Source: Calditrichota bacterium
Lineage (GTDB): Bacteria > Calditrichota > Calditrichia > RBG-13-44-9 > J075
Assembly: GCA_024275555.1 (NCBI GenBank)
Contig: JAJRYW010000097.1
Span: 1-8,336, forward strand
Direction: 5' to 3'
DNA length: 8,336 bases
The translations under genes and the position numbers were made by a program. The notes under the pieces are model-generated. The model did not search any database. It saw nothing but the letters and a program-made list of their open reading frames with translations, and was not told the origin of the DNA. Shown in pieces: positions 1 through 6,601 of this stretch (position 1 is the stretch's first letter; every line of letters begins with the position of its first letter).

Positions 1-346
1 GACAACTTTCCAGCTCACTTTAATTATACGAAGCTCAGCCAGCAGTCCCAGCCAGGAGGCTGAGCTTGTCGAAGCCGGTAGTGCCTGAAAAAGTGTCGTT
101 TATTCAATACCATTTACTTATGTATCCGGTTCATCCCATCAAATGACTTTTAATAGCCTACCTGGAACGGCTGTTGATCAATTTCAGGTACAACCGCGTT
201 TGTGCTCCTTCCGCCGGAACGATCCCCTTTTATCATGCCAAGGCAAACGAAAGAAAGAGTGTAATTCCCGGGCGCCCGAAATATCTTTTGGATGATCGAA
301 ATGAACGGTGGGATTTCTCTTTATCTGTTACTTCTTCCATGATTAA
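1..346. other. Gene-less stretch downstream of the di-heme peroxidase gene
   Basis: I see no supported gene here. The longest plus-strand frame (174-467) has no ribosome binding site, no recognisable motif, and runs into the antisense of the peroxidase gene. A 35-codon minus-strand frame (233-340) also lacks a ribosome binding site. The only clear structure is the inverted repeat at 31-67. The left edge shows no recognisable end of a neighbouring gene. Confidence 0.6.
31..67. repeat. Inverted repeat with 10-bp arms
   Basis: The arms AAGCTCAGCC (31-40) and GGCTGAGCTT (58-67) are perfect reverse complements separated by 17 nt. The right arm continues into TGTCGAAGCC. A variant, GGCTGAGCTCACGACGAAGCC without the first bases matching exactly, occurs near 6278-6298. 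Short GAGCTTGTCGAAG-type sequences are a familiar intergenic repeat in many bacterial genomes, so this is probably a dispersed repeat rather than a gene-specific signal. The repeat assignment is inference; the inverted repeat itself is seen directly. Confidence 0.5.
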
Positions 347-386
347 GAAGAGAGGGCCAATTCCAAAGGAAATTAACCCTCTCTTC
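347..386 (-). terminator. Terminator-like hairpin after the di-heme peroxidase gene
   Basis: On the minus strand, 24 nt after the TAA at 410-412, GAAGAGAGGG pairs perfectly with CCCTCTCTTC. These are plus-strand positions 377-386 and 347-356. The 20-nt loop can itself pair AATTTCC with GGAATT, giving an extended foldback. The following minus-strand sequence begins TTAATC, a poor U-tract, so intrinsic termination may be weak or need Rho. Position and stem quality support a 3' end for the upstream mRNA. Confidence 0.6.
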
Positions 387-409
387 GAGGTTGCAAAAAA
401 TGTTTCTTC

Positions 410-2998
410 TTACTTCATAAAGACCATTTTCTTAGTGCTGGTAAAGTGGCCGGCGGTAAGGCGATAGAAGTAAATTCCTCCGGAAACGACCACCCCGTTG
501 CTGTTGGTGCCGTCCCACTGTACCTGGTATTTCGCCGCTTCCAGGCGCTCATTGATCAGCGTCTTTACGGTGCGGCCGAGAACGTCAAAGACAGTCAGTT
601 TGACGGGCGTCGGTCCTTCGTTTGCCGCAGCGACGTCGAAGTGGATGGTGGTGGCGGGGTTAAAGGGATTGGGGAAGTTCTGCTTCAGATCATAACTAAG
701 CGGTACATTCGATCCGATGGTGGTGTAGACCGGATCGCAAAGCACCGAGTTGCCGGCGCCGTCGACCACCCGTACTACTACTGTCGCGCTTTTGCCGTTG
801 TCGATCTTGGAGGCCTGGGCGGCAACACTGTTTATTCCGGCCAAAAAGGCTGTTTCGCCTACCGAGGTAAGGAAATTGCCCGACCCGACCGGAATCTCGA
901 TCTGGGCATTTATCAGGGTCACCACTTCCAGGCGCGCCAGACCCGATTCGCTATCTGCAAACAGCAAGTCTACCGACAAAGGGGGGCCGGCATTGATGCC
1001 GGTAATCTGGCAAACCGGGTTGTTGTTGTCCGGGTTTAGATTCCAGGTGTTCTGGTTCAGAAATGCCGTCATGATCGGGGTGCTGCGCCCGGAAGCTCCG
1101 ACTGCCGGAAGTTCCAGAAAATCATCGTTCGCTTTAACTCCGTCATTAAGCACACTGTTTTCATCACCGGGATGACCGTTGGCAACAAACAACTGGGGAT
1201 GATCGAACGGGGCCCGGTTATATCGAACCCGTTCATCTGTAAGCGCTTTCATGAACTCGGCCACCGCTTTGGCGCGATCCAGATGGCCCTTGATATGGCC
1301 AAGGGATATGATATCGGGGTCCAGGTTGTCGATATTGGCTTCGTGGAAATCTCCGCCGCGGGTGTAGAAGAGAACCACCTGGAGCAGGTCGGCCTGGCCG
1401 CCGTTATGGAAATACGGGCCGGTCAGTTCCACATTGCGCAACCCGGGAGTTTTGAAGGCCCCATCGACAGCGTCCCGTTCGGTCGAACCGGCGGGAATCG
1501 GAGGATCGACGCCCACGCCAAAGCCCAGTTCCGCTTCCAGTGCTGCCTGGCCGTTTAGCTTGGCCAGGCGGGTGAACGACAGCGGCAAGCCAAGCGCAGC
1601 GCCGCCGCGACCGATATCTTCCCCGGTGGGACGCACCCCGATGTTGTAGAAACCGCCGTCATAAAGAGCTTGCCCCTGGGCCATTGCCATCCGCTCGATA
1701 ACGCCCTCGATGTTGCCGTTTTCGATTACCGGATTGTCAATCCGCTGGTCGATCGTGGCGTTGGTGAATTCCGGCCCGGAATGACAGTTGATACAGCGGC
1801 CCTGGTTGACAAATATTTCCAGCCCGATCTGTTGCTGTTCGGTAAGCGCGTTCATGTCGCCGGACTGAAAGTCGTCAAAAGGAGTCTGGTCGGAAACCAG
1901 GGTGGCTTCGTAGCACTGAATAGCCAGACCCCAGAACAGGGCAAAGTTCATTTCCATCAGACTATACTCGTCGGTTGAGCCGGCCGGATGGGCAATCTCA
2001 TTTTTGTTGACGTCGAAGATTTTGGGAGAATCCCAGTATTTATCATGAAATGCGGCGCGAATCATATCGGCATACATGGCTGTGAGCCCTTTGGGAGCAT
2101 CCGCCAGATGACCCAGGCGACTATCGGTGGGGTCTACTACTTGTAAGCCCAGCGGTTTTAAACTAAGCAGCTTTTTAGCCAGCTTGGGGAAATTACGTCC
2201 CGAAGCGGACATCTCGAAACCGCTTAAAGGGGGACCCACCGCCTGGGAGGCCAAGCTGGCCCGGTCGATGGCGATTGCAGCCTGGATGACGTTGCCGCCC
2301 GGCTGTTTTTCCAAAATACGGGCGCTGGGGTCCAGCTTGCCAAACGGATTGACGCCGTTAAAGAAAAACTTGGCCCGGCCGTCCCAGAAATTCTCTACAT
2401 TAAACACCGCATTGATCACCGTCGGCGTATTTCGGGGTTCCACCTTGCGAGTATTGAATCCGCCTACCGAGAATCCGAACGGATCGGCAATACTGGTATT
2501 CGCATCGGCCGGAGAACTTGGGATGATATCATCGAACTGAGCGTTGTGAACGCCCATGGAAGAAAAGACATCATCGGTGTCAAATTCCAGGGTGGAAAAA
2601 CGGTCTTCCGGATCAGAAAGCCGGTGAAAAGGGAAATCGGCCAGCACGGCGGTATAGTTCGGGCCGCCGCTGCCGCCGGAACCGGTCGGATCAAAAGCAG
2701 CGTTTCCGCCGTTCAGCCCCGGGCTGATCTGGTTTTTAAAGCGTATATCGGCCCCGGCGTTAAAATGGCAACTGGCGCACGCCTGTACGCCGTCGCCGCC
2801 CGCTTGCATATCCCAAAAGAAGGCTTTCCCCAGTTCGATGGCTTTATCTTTATCTTTCACAAAAGCCATCAAATTGGAAGGCTCCGGCACTATTAATGTG
2901 TTTAATGGAGGCGGCGCTTTCGGATTTTGTGCAAAGAGAGCGCTAAAACTAAACAGTAAAGCTAAAAAGATGATGTATTTTTTATCAATCTTCTTCAT
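410..2998 (-). CDS. Secreted di-heme cytochrome c peroxidase / MauG-family protein with T9SS C-terminal sorting domain
   Basis: This 862-residue protein begins with a Sec signal peptide (Lys-rich start, hydrophobic core 9-22, likely cleavage after LFA at 23). Two c-type heme sites are visible: CASCH (74-78) and CINCH (402-406). Around them lie hallmarks of the bacterial di-heme peroxidase/MauG family: TPTVINAVFN and FWDGRAK (191-210), and FKTPGLRNVELTGPYFHNG (515-533). The heme sites are about 330 residues apart, more than in classical CcpA peroxidases, so this is the long MauG-like branch. Tyr545 in VVLFYTRGG seems to fall where classical enzymes carry the axial Met, as MauG does; that alignment is by eye. 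Residues 662-762 look like an Ig-type spacer. Residues 767-862 are a T9SS type A/FlgD-like tail. The enzyme should therefore act in the periplasm, at the cell surface or outside the cell, reducing peroxide or oxidising a protein or organic substrate; the substrate is unknown. The ATG is preceded by AGGAG (3009-3013) with a 10-nt gap. The gene stands alone. Confidence 0.91.
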   Translation of the reverse strand: MKKIDKKYIIFLALLFSFSALFAQNPKAPPPLNTLIVPEPSNLMAFVKDKDKAIELGKAFFWDMQAGGDGVQACASCHFNAGADIRFKNQISPGLNGGNAAFDPTGSGGSGGPNYTAVLADFPFHRLSDPEDRFSTLEFDTDDVFSSMGVHNAQFDDIIPSSPADANTSIADPFGFSVGGFNTRKVEPRNTPTVINAVFNVENFWDGRAKFFFNGVNPFGKLDPSARILEKQPGGNVIQAAIAIDRASLASQAVGPPLSGFEMSASGRNFPKLAKKLLSLKPLGLQVVDPTDSRLGHLADAPKGLTAMYADMIRAAFHDKYWDSPKIFDVNKNEIAHPAGSTDEYSLMEMNFALFWGLAIQCYEATLVSDQTPFDDFQSGDMNALTEQQQIGLEIFVNQGRCINCHSGPEFTNATIDQRIDNPVIENGNIEGVIERMAMAQGQALYDGGFYNIGVRPTGEDIGRGGAALGLPLSFTRLAKLNGQAALEAELGFGVGVDPPIPAGSTERDAVDGAFKTPGLRNVELTGPYFHNGGQADLLQVVLFYTRGGDFHEANIDNLDPDIISLGHIKGHLDRAKAVAEFMKALTDERVRYNRAPFDHPQLFVANGHPGDENSVLNDGVKANDDFLELPAVGASGRSTPIMTAFLNQNTWNLNPDNNNPVCQITGINAGPPLSVDLLFADSESGLARLEVVTLINAQIEIPVGSGNFLTSVGETAFLAGINSVAAQASKIDNGKSATVVVRVVDGAGNSVLCDPVYTTIGSNVPLSYDLKQNFPNPFNPATTIHFDVAAANEGPTPVKLTVFDVLGRTVKTLINERLEAAKYQVQWDGTNSNGVVVSGGIYFYRLTAGHFTSTKKMVFMK

Positions 2999-3204
2999 TG
3001 TTTTGGTTCTCCTGAAATGGGTGAGAAGAGAACTAAAGAACCCGGGCGTTATCTTAAATAGACGTCATTCGGGAATTTTAAATACAGGTGATAAAAGTCA
3101 TTGTGAAATGGATATTGTTTGACCAAATTAACAGCGTGATACTTTACGGAATCAGCCAAACTCCCTGTACTTAGGGGGCTCGATAGTTTCTCGACTATTT
3201 TACT

Positions 3205-3281
3205 GCGGCGTTAGAGATGGTGCAGGCCTCCTTTACACAATCTCTTGTGTAAAGGGCACTCTCTAGCGCTGCTTTATTTTT
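3205..3281 (+). terminator. Long imperfect foldback followed by a T-rich tract; terminator-like or small-RNA 3' end
   Basis: The inner stem is perfect: CCTTTACACAA (3230-3240) pairs with TTGTGTAAAGG (3245-3255) around a TCTC loop. GTGC (3220-3223) then pairs with GCAC (3256-3259). An outer 13-bp stem (3205-3217 with 3260-3272) pairs fully if two G-U wobbles are allowed. Small one-sided bulges occur at 3218-3219 and 3224-3229. The sequence TTTATTTTT follows at once on the plus strand, as in an intrinsic terminator. No plus-strand gene lies upstream, so it may end an unannotated small RNA. On the minus strand it would instead sit about 200 bp upstream of the peroxidase start. A remnant of a palindromic mobile element is another option. 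Confidence 0.45.
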
Positions 3282-3859
3282 GGTATATCTGTAAAAACGG
3301 CAATCTCATTGTGTTTCTAATTCGCTGATTTGCAGGTTCTCCTCCTTTCGCCGGTTTCGGTTTGACCGTGTGTTTTTGGGAATTTTCCATGTTCTGCGGC
3401 TTTGTCCCCCTTTCTGATTGGTGGTTTTGGCGATTTAGTCTTTCTGCATTTGGCGTCGTAATCCCCCCCCCGGTTAAGAGCGGCCTTTTCACTTCCCATT
3501 CTTCCGGGCTTTTCTGTCTGAGCTAGGTCAATCCGGATTTGCTCAAAAGGATCTGAGCGGCTCTTGAGAGAATGCCGGACGCCCAAATTACATGCCTTGC
3601 CGGCTATATCCCGGTTTGTCAGGGCTGGCGTTTCAATTCTTCACCGGGTTTTACTGAAGAAATAGACGCGCGAATTTGCCAACGCACACAAATAGCCGAA
3701 TCGCGGCAATTAAAAATCAATGCGATTTTAAGACCAAAAAACGGTTGTAGTAATATATTGGAGGGCGACCATAATGTTCAATCTCCCCTCCCCACAATTG
3801 GGGAAGATCAAACCATGCCACTCGCATACTGCGAATGACCGGACTTTCCTGCCCATCAT

Positions 3860-3876
3860 CCTGTAAACATTACAGG
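3860..3876. repeat. Small perfect inverted repeat, possible operator
   Basis: CCTGTAA (3860-3866) and TTACAGG (3870-3876) are perfect inverted arms around ACA. The 17-bp length and short spacer suit a dimeric regulator, but no gene start lies close by on either strand. I therefore give no regulator name. Confidence 0.35.
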
Positions 3877-3961
3877 TCGGCATGGTAAACAGTTGTCGTT
3901 GAAAATAAAGAGACCCACTCTGAATGGTAAGATAGATACGAGCCATCCTGAATAAAATAGT

Positions 3962-3998
3962 AGAAATTGCATTTCTTTGTAGTGGTTTGTGCTACAAA
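3962..3998. repeat. Two adjoining inverted repeats just after the sensor gene
   Basis: AGAAAT and ATTTCT (3962-3967, 3971-3976) flank TGC. TTTGTAG (3976-3982) and CTACAAA (3992-3998) flank a 9-nt spacer. The second pair lies 16 bp beyond the sensor gene's TAG (4015-4017) on the minus strand. It may act as a weak 3'-end hairpin, although no clear U-tract follows. An operator role is possible but has no adjacent start codon to support it. Confidence 0.35.
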
Positions 3999-4014
3999 CG
4001 GAGGGAGGGGCTTT

Positions 4015-6075
4015 CTATTGAACCAGCCCATTCTTGATGGCATAGTAGGTGACGGCGGCGTTATTAGCCATTCCCATTTTTTTAAGCATCCGCGAGCGGG
4101 TAGTGCTGACCGTGGAGGCGCTTAGCGAGAGCTCGTGGGCGATTTGCTTAACCGTTTTTCCGGAAGCGATCATACACATAATCTGGAATTCCCGGTTGGA
4201 CAGTTTATGATGCAAATTGGCCTGGGATTCCCGGGTCATTTTAAGGGCAACTTTTTCCGCCAAAGCCGCGGTTATAAAGGTCTTTCCCGATGCAACCTGG
4301 CGAATTGCCGATATTAACTCTTCGTTTACCGTGTCTTTGGTAAGATACCCGGAGCACCCGGCCTTCAAGGCCCGGATAGCATACTCCTGATCGGTATGAA
4401 CACTCAGGATCAGCACCGGAAGGTTGGGATGGTAGTGCTGGAGTTGCTCCAGCACTTCGAAGCCGCTTTTGCCGGGCATGGAGAGATCCAGTACAACCAC
4501 ATCAAAACTCCGCTCCCACACTTTTTGGATGGTCTCAAACCCGTCTTTAGCTTCATCGGCGACTAAAATATCCGGCGACTCGCATAAAATCTGGCGCAGT
4601 CCTCTTCGCACGATGGCGTGGTCGTCGGCAATCAGAACGCGGATTTTTTTTCGCAGCGGCACTTTTACCGCAACCGTGGTCCCCTGGCCGGGCTCGCTCC
4701 GGATCTCAACCGTTCCATTCCAGGGCAGTAATCTCCCCCGCATTCCCATAATACCCATACTCTTTTGCTGATTCAGCTGGTCAGCGCTAAACCCGACGCC
4801 GTTGTCGCGAACCGATAATTCAATTTGGTTGGGGTCTTTAAGCAAGGAAACAAAAACCTGGTTTGCCTGGGCGTGCCGAATAATATTGGTCAGTATCTCC
4901 TGGTATACCCGGAATAAAGCGGTAGATAGTTCGCTATCCTCCAGGGTGATTTCCCCGGGCTGACAACGAACATCGCAATGAATGCCGGTTTTTCGTTCAA
5001 ATTCCTTGGAAAACCAATTGATTGCCGCGGAAATACCGAAATCCGCTAAAATCGGCGGCTTGATTTCCGCGGCAATTTCCCGAACGGATTGCATGGTTTT
5101 ATTCAGTTGCTCGATCATCTCCCGGGTTTTGTGCATCAGATGAGGATGATCCCCGGAAAGTTGATTCTGCAACCAGGTCAGGTCAATTTTCAGCCCTGTT
5201 AAGGTTTGACCAATCCGGTCGTGGAACTCGACGGCAATCCGCTCCTGCTCATGCTCCCGAACGGATTGAAGATTCTCATACAAGTTGCGGAGCTGTTCGT
5301 GAGAGCTTTTTAGCTGCTGTTCGGCCAGTTTGCGGGGAGTGATGTCGATTAATGTTCCTTCGATAATACCTTCGGGATGTTTTTCATCTTCCACCAGGCT
5401 GACATTCACCAGGCACCACACGCTGCTTCCATCGCGCTTGCGCAGATGCAGCTCATAGCCGCTTAATTTTCCGAATTGTTGCAGTTGTTCCAGAAAGATT
5501 TGCCGGTCTGCCGAATTAAAATATAGCTCAATTGCACCGTAAGATTTCAGTTCCCCGGCGCTGTGGTACCCAAATGTCTTGGCATAGGCGTCGTTGCAAT
5601 TTAAAAAATCTCCCGACAGGGTGGTCTGGAAGCACCCGGCCATGTTTCGCTCGTATAAATAGCGGTAGCGTTTTTCGGAATAACGAAGTTTTTTTTCCGC
5701 TTCGAGCCGCTCCGTGCAATCGATACCCACTTTTAAGATGAACGGAACACCGCTTTTGTCGGAAATAGGATAACTGTATACGTTATAGGAACGTCCATCG
5801 GTATGAGCGGCAAATGTTTTTTGAACTTCGTTGTTTTTCAGTTTATGAAAGGGAGAGCATTCTTCACAAGGCGAGGTTCGTCCTTTTAATATTTGATAGC
5901 AGAGCTTGCCTGCGGGGTCTCCGAAACGCTCCCGGAAAATTTGATTGGCATATTGAACCTGGTAATCGGAAGAGATAAAATAGACGTACCCGGGTATTAA
6001 ATCCAAAATGGTGGTTAATAACGTGGAGTCGCCTGAAATTACCGGAAATGTGGGAGCGGAAGTTCTCTCTTTCAC
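4015..6075 (-). CDS. PAS-PAS-histidine kinase-receiver-LuxR HTH fusion (NarX/NarL-type two-component system in one chain)
   Basis: This 686-residue protein has no signal peptide or membrane segment and should be cytoplasmic. In order it has PAS 1 (about 20-120), PAS 2 (about 135-245), a coiled linker, and a HisKA_3 dimerisation domain (about 273-342) with phospho-acceptor His285 in EFHDRIGQ. The HATPase (about 380-475) shows Asn397, DNGVG (424-428), GIMGMRGR (441-448) and GQGT (463-466). The receiver (about 478-594) has Asp484/485, phospho-acceptor Asp530, Ser558 and Lys580. A LuxR/GerE helix-turn-helix follows (about 622-682). Every catalytic residue looks intact. It probably senses a small-molecule or redox signal, autophosphorylates, passes phosphate to its own receiver and binds DNA; targets are unknown. 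PAS 1 carries Cys59, Cys70 and Cys73, a possible metal or redox site. The start is GTG: no other start lies between it and an in-frame TAA (6106-6108), and AAGGA sits 6 nt upstream. NarX- and NarL-like partners are usually separate genes. Here they join in frame at an A8 run (4644-4651). Confidence 0.93.
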   Translation of the reverse strand: MKERTSAPTFPVISGDSTLLTTILDLIPGYVYFISSDYQVQYANQIFRERFGDPAGKLCYQILKGRTSPCEECSPFHKLKNNEVQKTFAAHTDGRSYNVYSYPISDKSGVPFILKVGIDCTERLEAEKKLRYSEKRYRYLYERNMAGCFQTTLSGDFLNCNDAYAKTFGYHSAGELKSYGAIELYFNSADRQIFLEQLQQFGKLSGYELHLRKRDGSSVWCLVNVSLVEDEKHPEGIIEGTLIDITPRKLAEQQLKSSHEQLRNLYENLQSVREHEQERIAVEFHDRIGQTLTGLKIDLTWLQNQLSGDHPHLMHKTREMIEQLNKTMQSVREIAAEIKPPILADFGISAAINWFSKEFERKTGIHCDVRCQPGEITLEDSELSTALFRVYQEILTNIIRHAQANQVFVSLLKDPNQIELSVRDNGVGFSADQLNQQKSMGIMGMRGRLLPWNGTVEIRSEPGQGTTVAVKVPLRKKIRVLIADDHAIVRRGLRQILCESPDILVADEAKDGFETIQKVWERSFDVVVLDLSMPGKSGFEVLEQLQHYHPNLPVLILSVHTDQEYAIRALKAGCSGYLTKDTVNEELISAIRQVASGKTFITAALAEKVALKMTRESQANLHHKLSNREFQIMCMIASGKTVKQIAHELSLSASTVSTTRSRMLKKMGMANNAAVTYYAIKNGLVQ
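4644..4651 (-). other. A8 homopolymer at the kinase-receiver junction (possible slippage site)
   Basis: On the coding (minus) strand the junction reads CGA AAA AAA ATC, encoding Arg-Lys-Lys-Ile between the kinase C-terminus and the receiver's first strand. The phase contains the heptamer A-AAA-AAA, which fits known slippage sites. Loss of one A would end translation three codons later (Ser-Ala-Phe-stop), giving a kinase alone. A -1 shift would add 30 codons before a TGA. Whether slippage occurs is unknown. Confidence 0.4.
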
Positions 6076-6213
6076 GGAAAATCCTTTTAAGATTGCTTTG
6101 TCAACTTAAATACAAACAGACGCAGCTAGGCGGGTTGTTGTATTGCACTTTTAACGAATATCGTTTTCTAAATTATCTCGCCTGTGTAGTGCGTGCGGGG
6201 AAGCAAGGATAAT

Positions 6214-6400
6214 AAAAATATCGTATTTGTGTAGCGGTCTTCATGCCATGGTAATGGCCCCCCTTAATCCCCCGTTCGGCTGAGCTCACGACGAAGCCCG
6301 AAATCGGGGGGAAACAAGTCTCCCTCCCTTATTTCGGGGAGGGCCGGGGTGGGGAAATTTCACTTGATAACTGTCCGGCTACACCAATACAAAATATTTA
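6214..6400. repeat. Foldback, MITE-like intergenic repeat with imperfect terminal inverted repeats
   Basis: The outer arms are about 25 bp and imperfect. GTATTTGTGTAGC at the left (6223-6235) matches the reverse complement of GCTACACCAATAC at the right (6378-6390) with one mismatch, and AT-rich sequence flanks both. Inside, a C-run (6258-6273) can pair with the G-run near 6304-6311, enclosing TTCGGCT and AGCCCGAA. A second hairpin pairs CCCTCC with GGAGGG near 6320-6345. No coding sequence is present. C/G-run elements of this kind are common dispersed repeats in FCB genomes. The mobile nature is inferred; one copy in one window cannot prove it. Confidence 0.5.
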
Positions 6401-6489
6401 GTTAGACAGTGTTTTATATTTAATCGTTTCTCCAAGTTCTCTACAACTCAACCGCAAAAAACCGGTAAGTGCGTAACATCAGTTACAAG

Positions 6490-6580
6490 CATGGGCGGCC
6501 GGAGCGGTTGGGATGCAGGGTCGCCGCGCCCGGGGAGTGTTGTAAATGCCGGCGCTTTATGATGCCTGCCCCGGTTTGTT
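6490..6580. other. GC-rich block of unknown nature, possibly a dispersed repeat
   Basis: This roughly 90-bp block is sharply richer in G and C than the AT-rich sequence on either side. It contains GGGCGGC near its start and GCCGCGCCC about 30 nt later, which can partly pair. It lies 20-110 bp beyond the DUF1566 stop. It does not fold as a tRNA by eye and has no supported reading frame. It could be a transcribed 3' region or an interspersed repeat. Confidence 0.25.
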
Positions 6581-6601
6581 ATGCCCCAACTAAAACAAAA
6601 C

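Larger units (their letters stand above)
2999..4014. other. 1-kb gene-less region with several inverted repeats
   Basis: This stretch separates the 5' end of the peroxidase gene from the 3' end of the sensor gene, both on the minus strand. Short frames at 3274-3586 (minus), 3572-3838 (plus) and 3728-3946 (minus) have no ribosome binding site, are compositionally odd (Lys/Pro-rich in one case) and match no family I know. The region does contain a peroxidase ribosome binding site (3009-3013), a long foldback (3205-3272), a small inverted repeat (3182-3199), a 9-C homopolymer (3463-3471), and inverted repeats at 3860-3876 and 3962-3998. The peroxidase promoter must lie in its left part, but I cannot place a convincing one. 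Confidence 0.6.
6076..6601. other. 526-bp gene-less stretch with repeats
   Basis: The stretch lies upstream of the sensor gene and downstream of the DUF1566 gene, both on the minus strand. It includes the sensor's ribosome binding site (AAGGA, 6082-6086), an imperfect palindrome AACGAATATCGTT (6153-6165), a foldback repeat (6214-6400) and a GC-rich block (about 6490-6580) unlike its AT-rich surroundings. The 74-codon frame at 6469-6693 has no ribosome binding site and overlaps the end of the DUF1566 gene in antisense, so I do not call it a gene. I see no convincing promoter. Confidence 0.55.

Noticed and set aside
233..340. 35-codon minus-strand frame starting MEEVTDKEKSHRSF, directly after the terminator-like hairpin
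   Set aside because: No ribosome binding site and no recognisable family; it is short enough to occur by chance.
446..1039. 197-codon plus-strand open frame
   Set aside because: It lies wholly antisense to the di-heme peroxidase gene, which has clear motifs. No family resemblance or ribosome binding site was seen.
3040..3120. TTCACA followed by TATTTAAAAT on the minus strand as a peroxidase promoter
   Set aside because: The -35 match is good, but the -10 is poor at 17-bp spacing and the better TAAAAT needs 21 bp. The evidence is too weak to annotate.
3274..3586. Two overlapping Lys/Pro-rich minus-strand frames
   Set aside because: They overlap in different frames over T/C-rich DNA and cover a 9-C run. 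They look like products of base composition, not proteins.
3572..3838. 88-codon plus-strand frame in the 1-kb gap
   Set aside because: Only a weak GAGAGA precedes the ATG, no domain can be recognised, and the composition looks random. It is kept as non-coding.
6099..6104. TTGACA on the minus strand just before the sensor gene, resembling a -35 box
   Set aside because: It is only 23 bp from the GTG start, so a -10 box at normal spacing would overlap the ribosome binding site and start codon.
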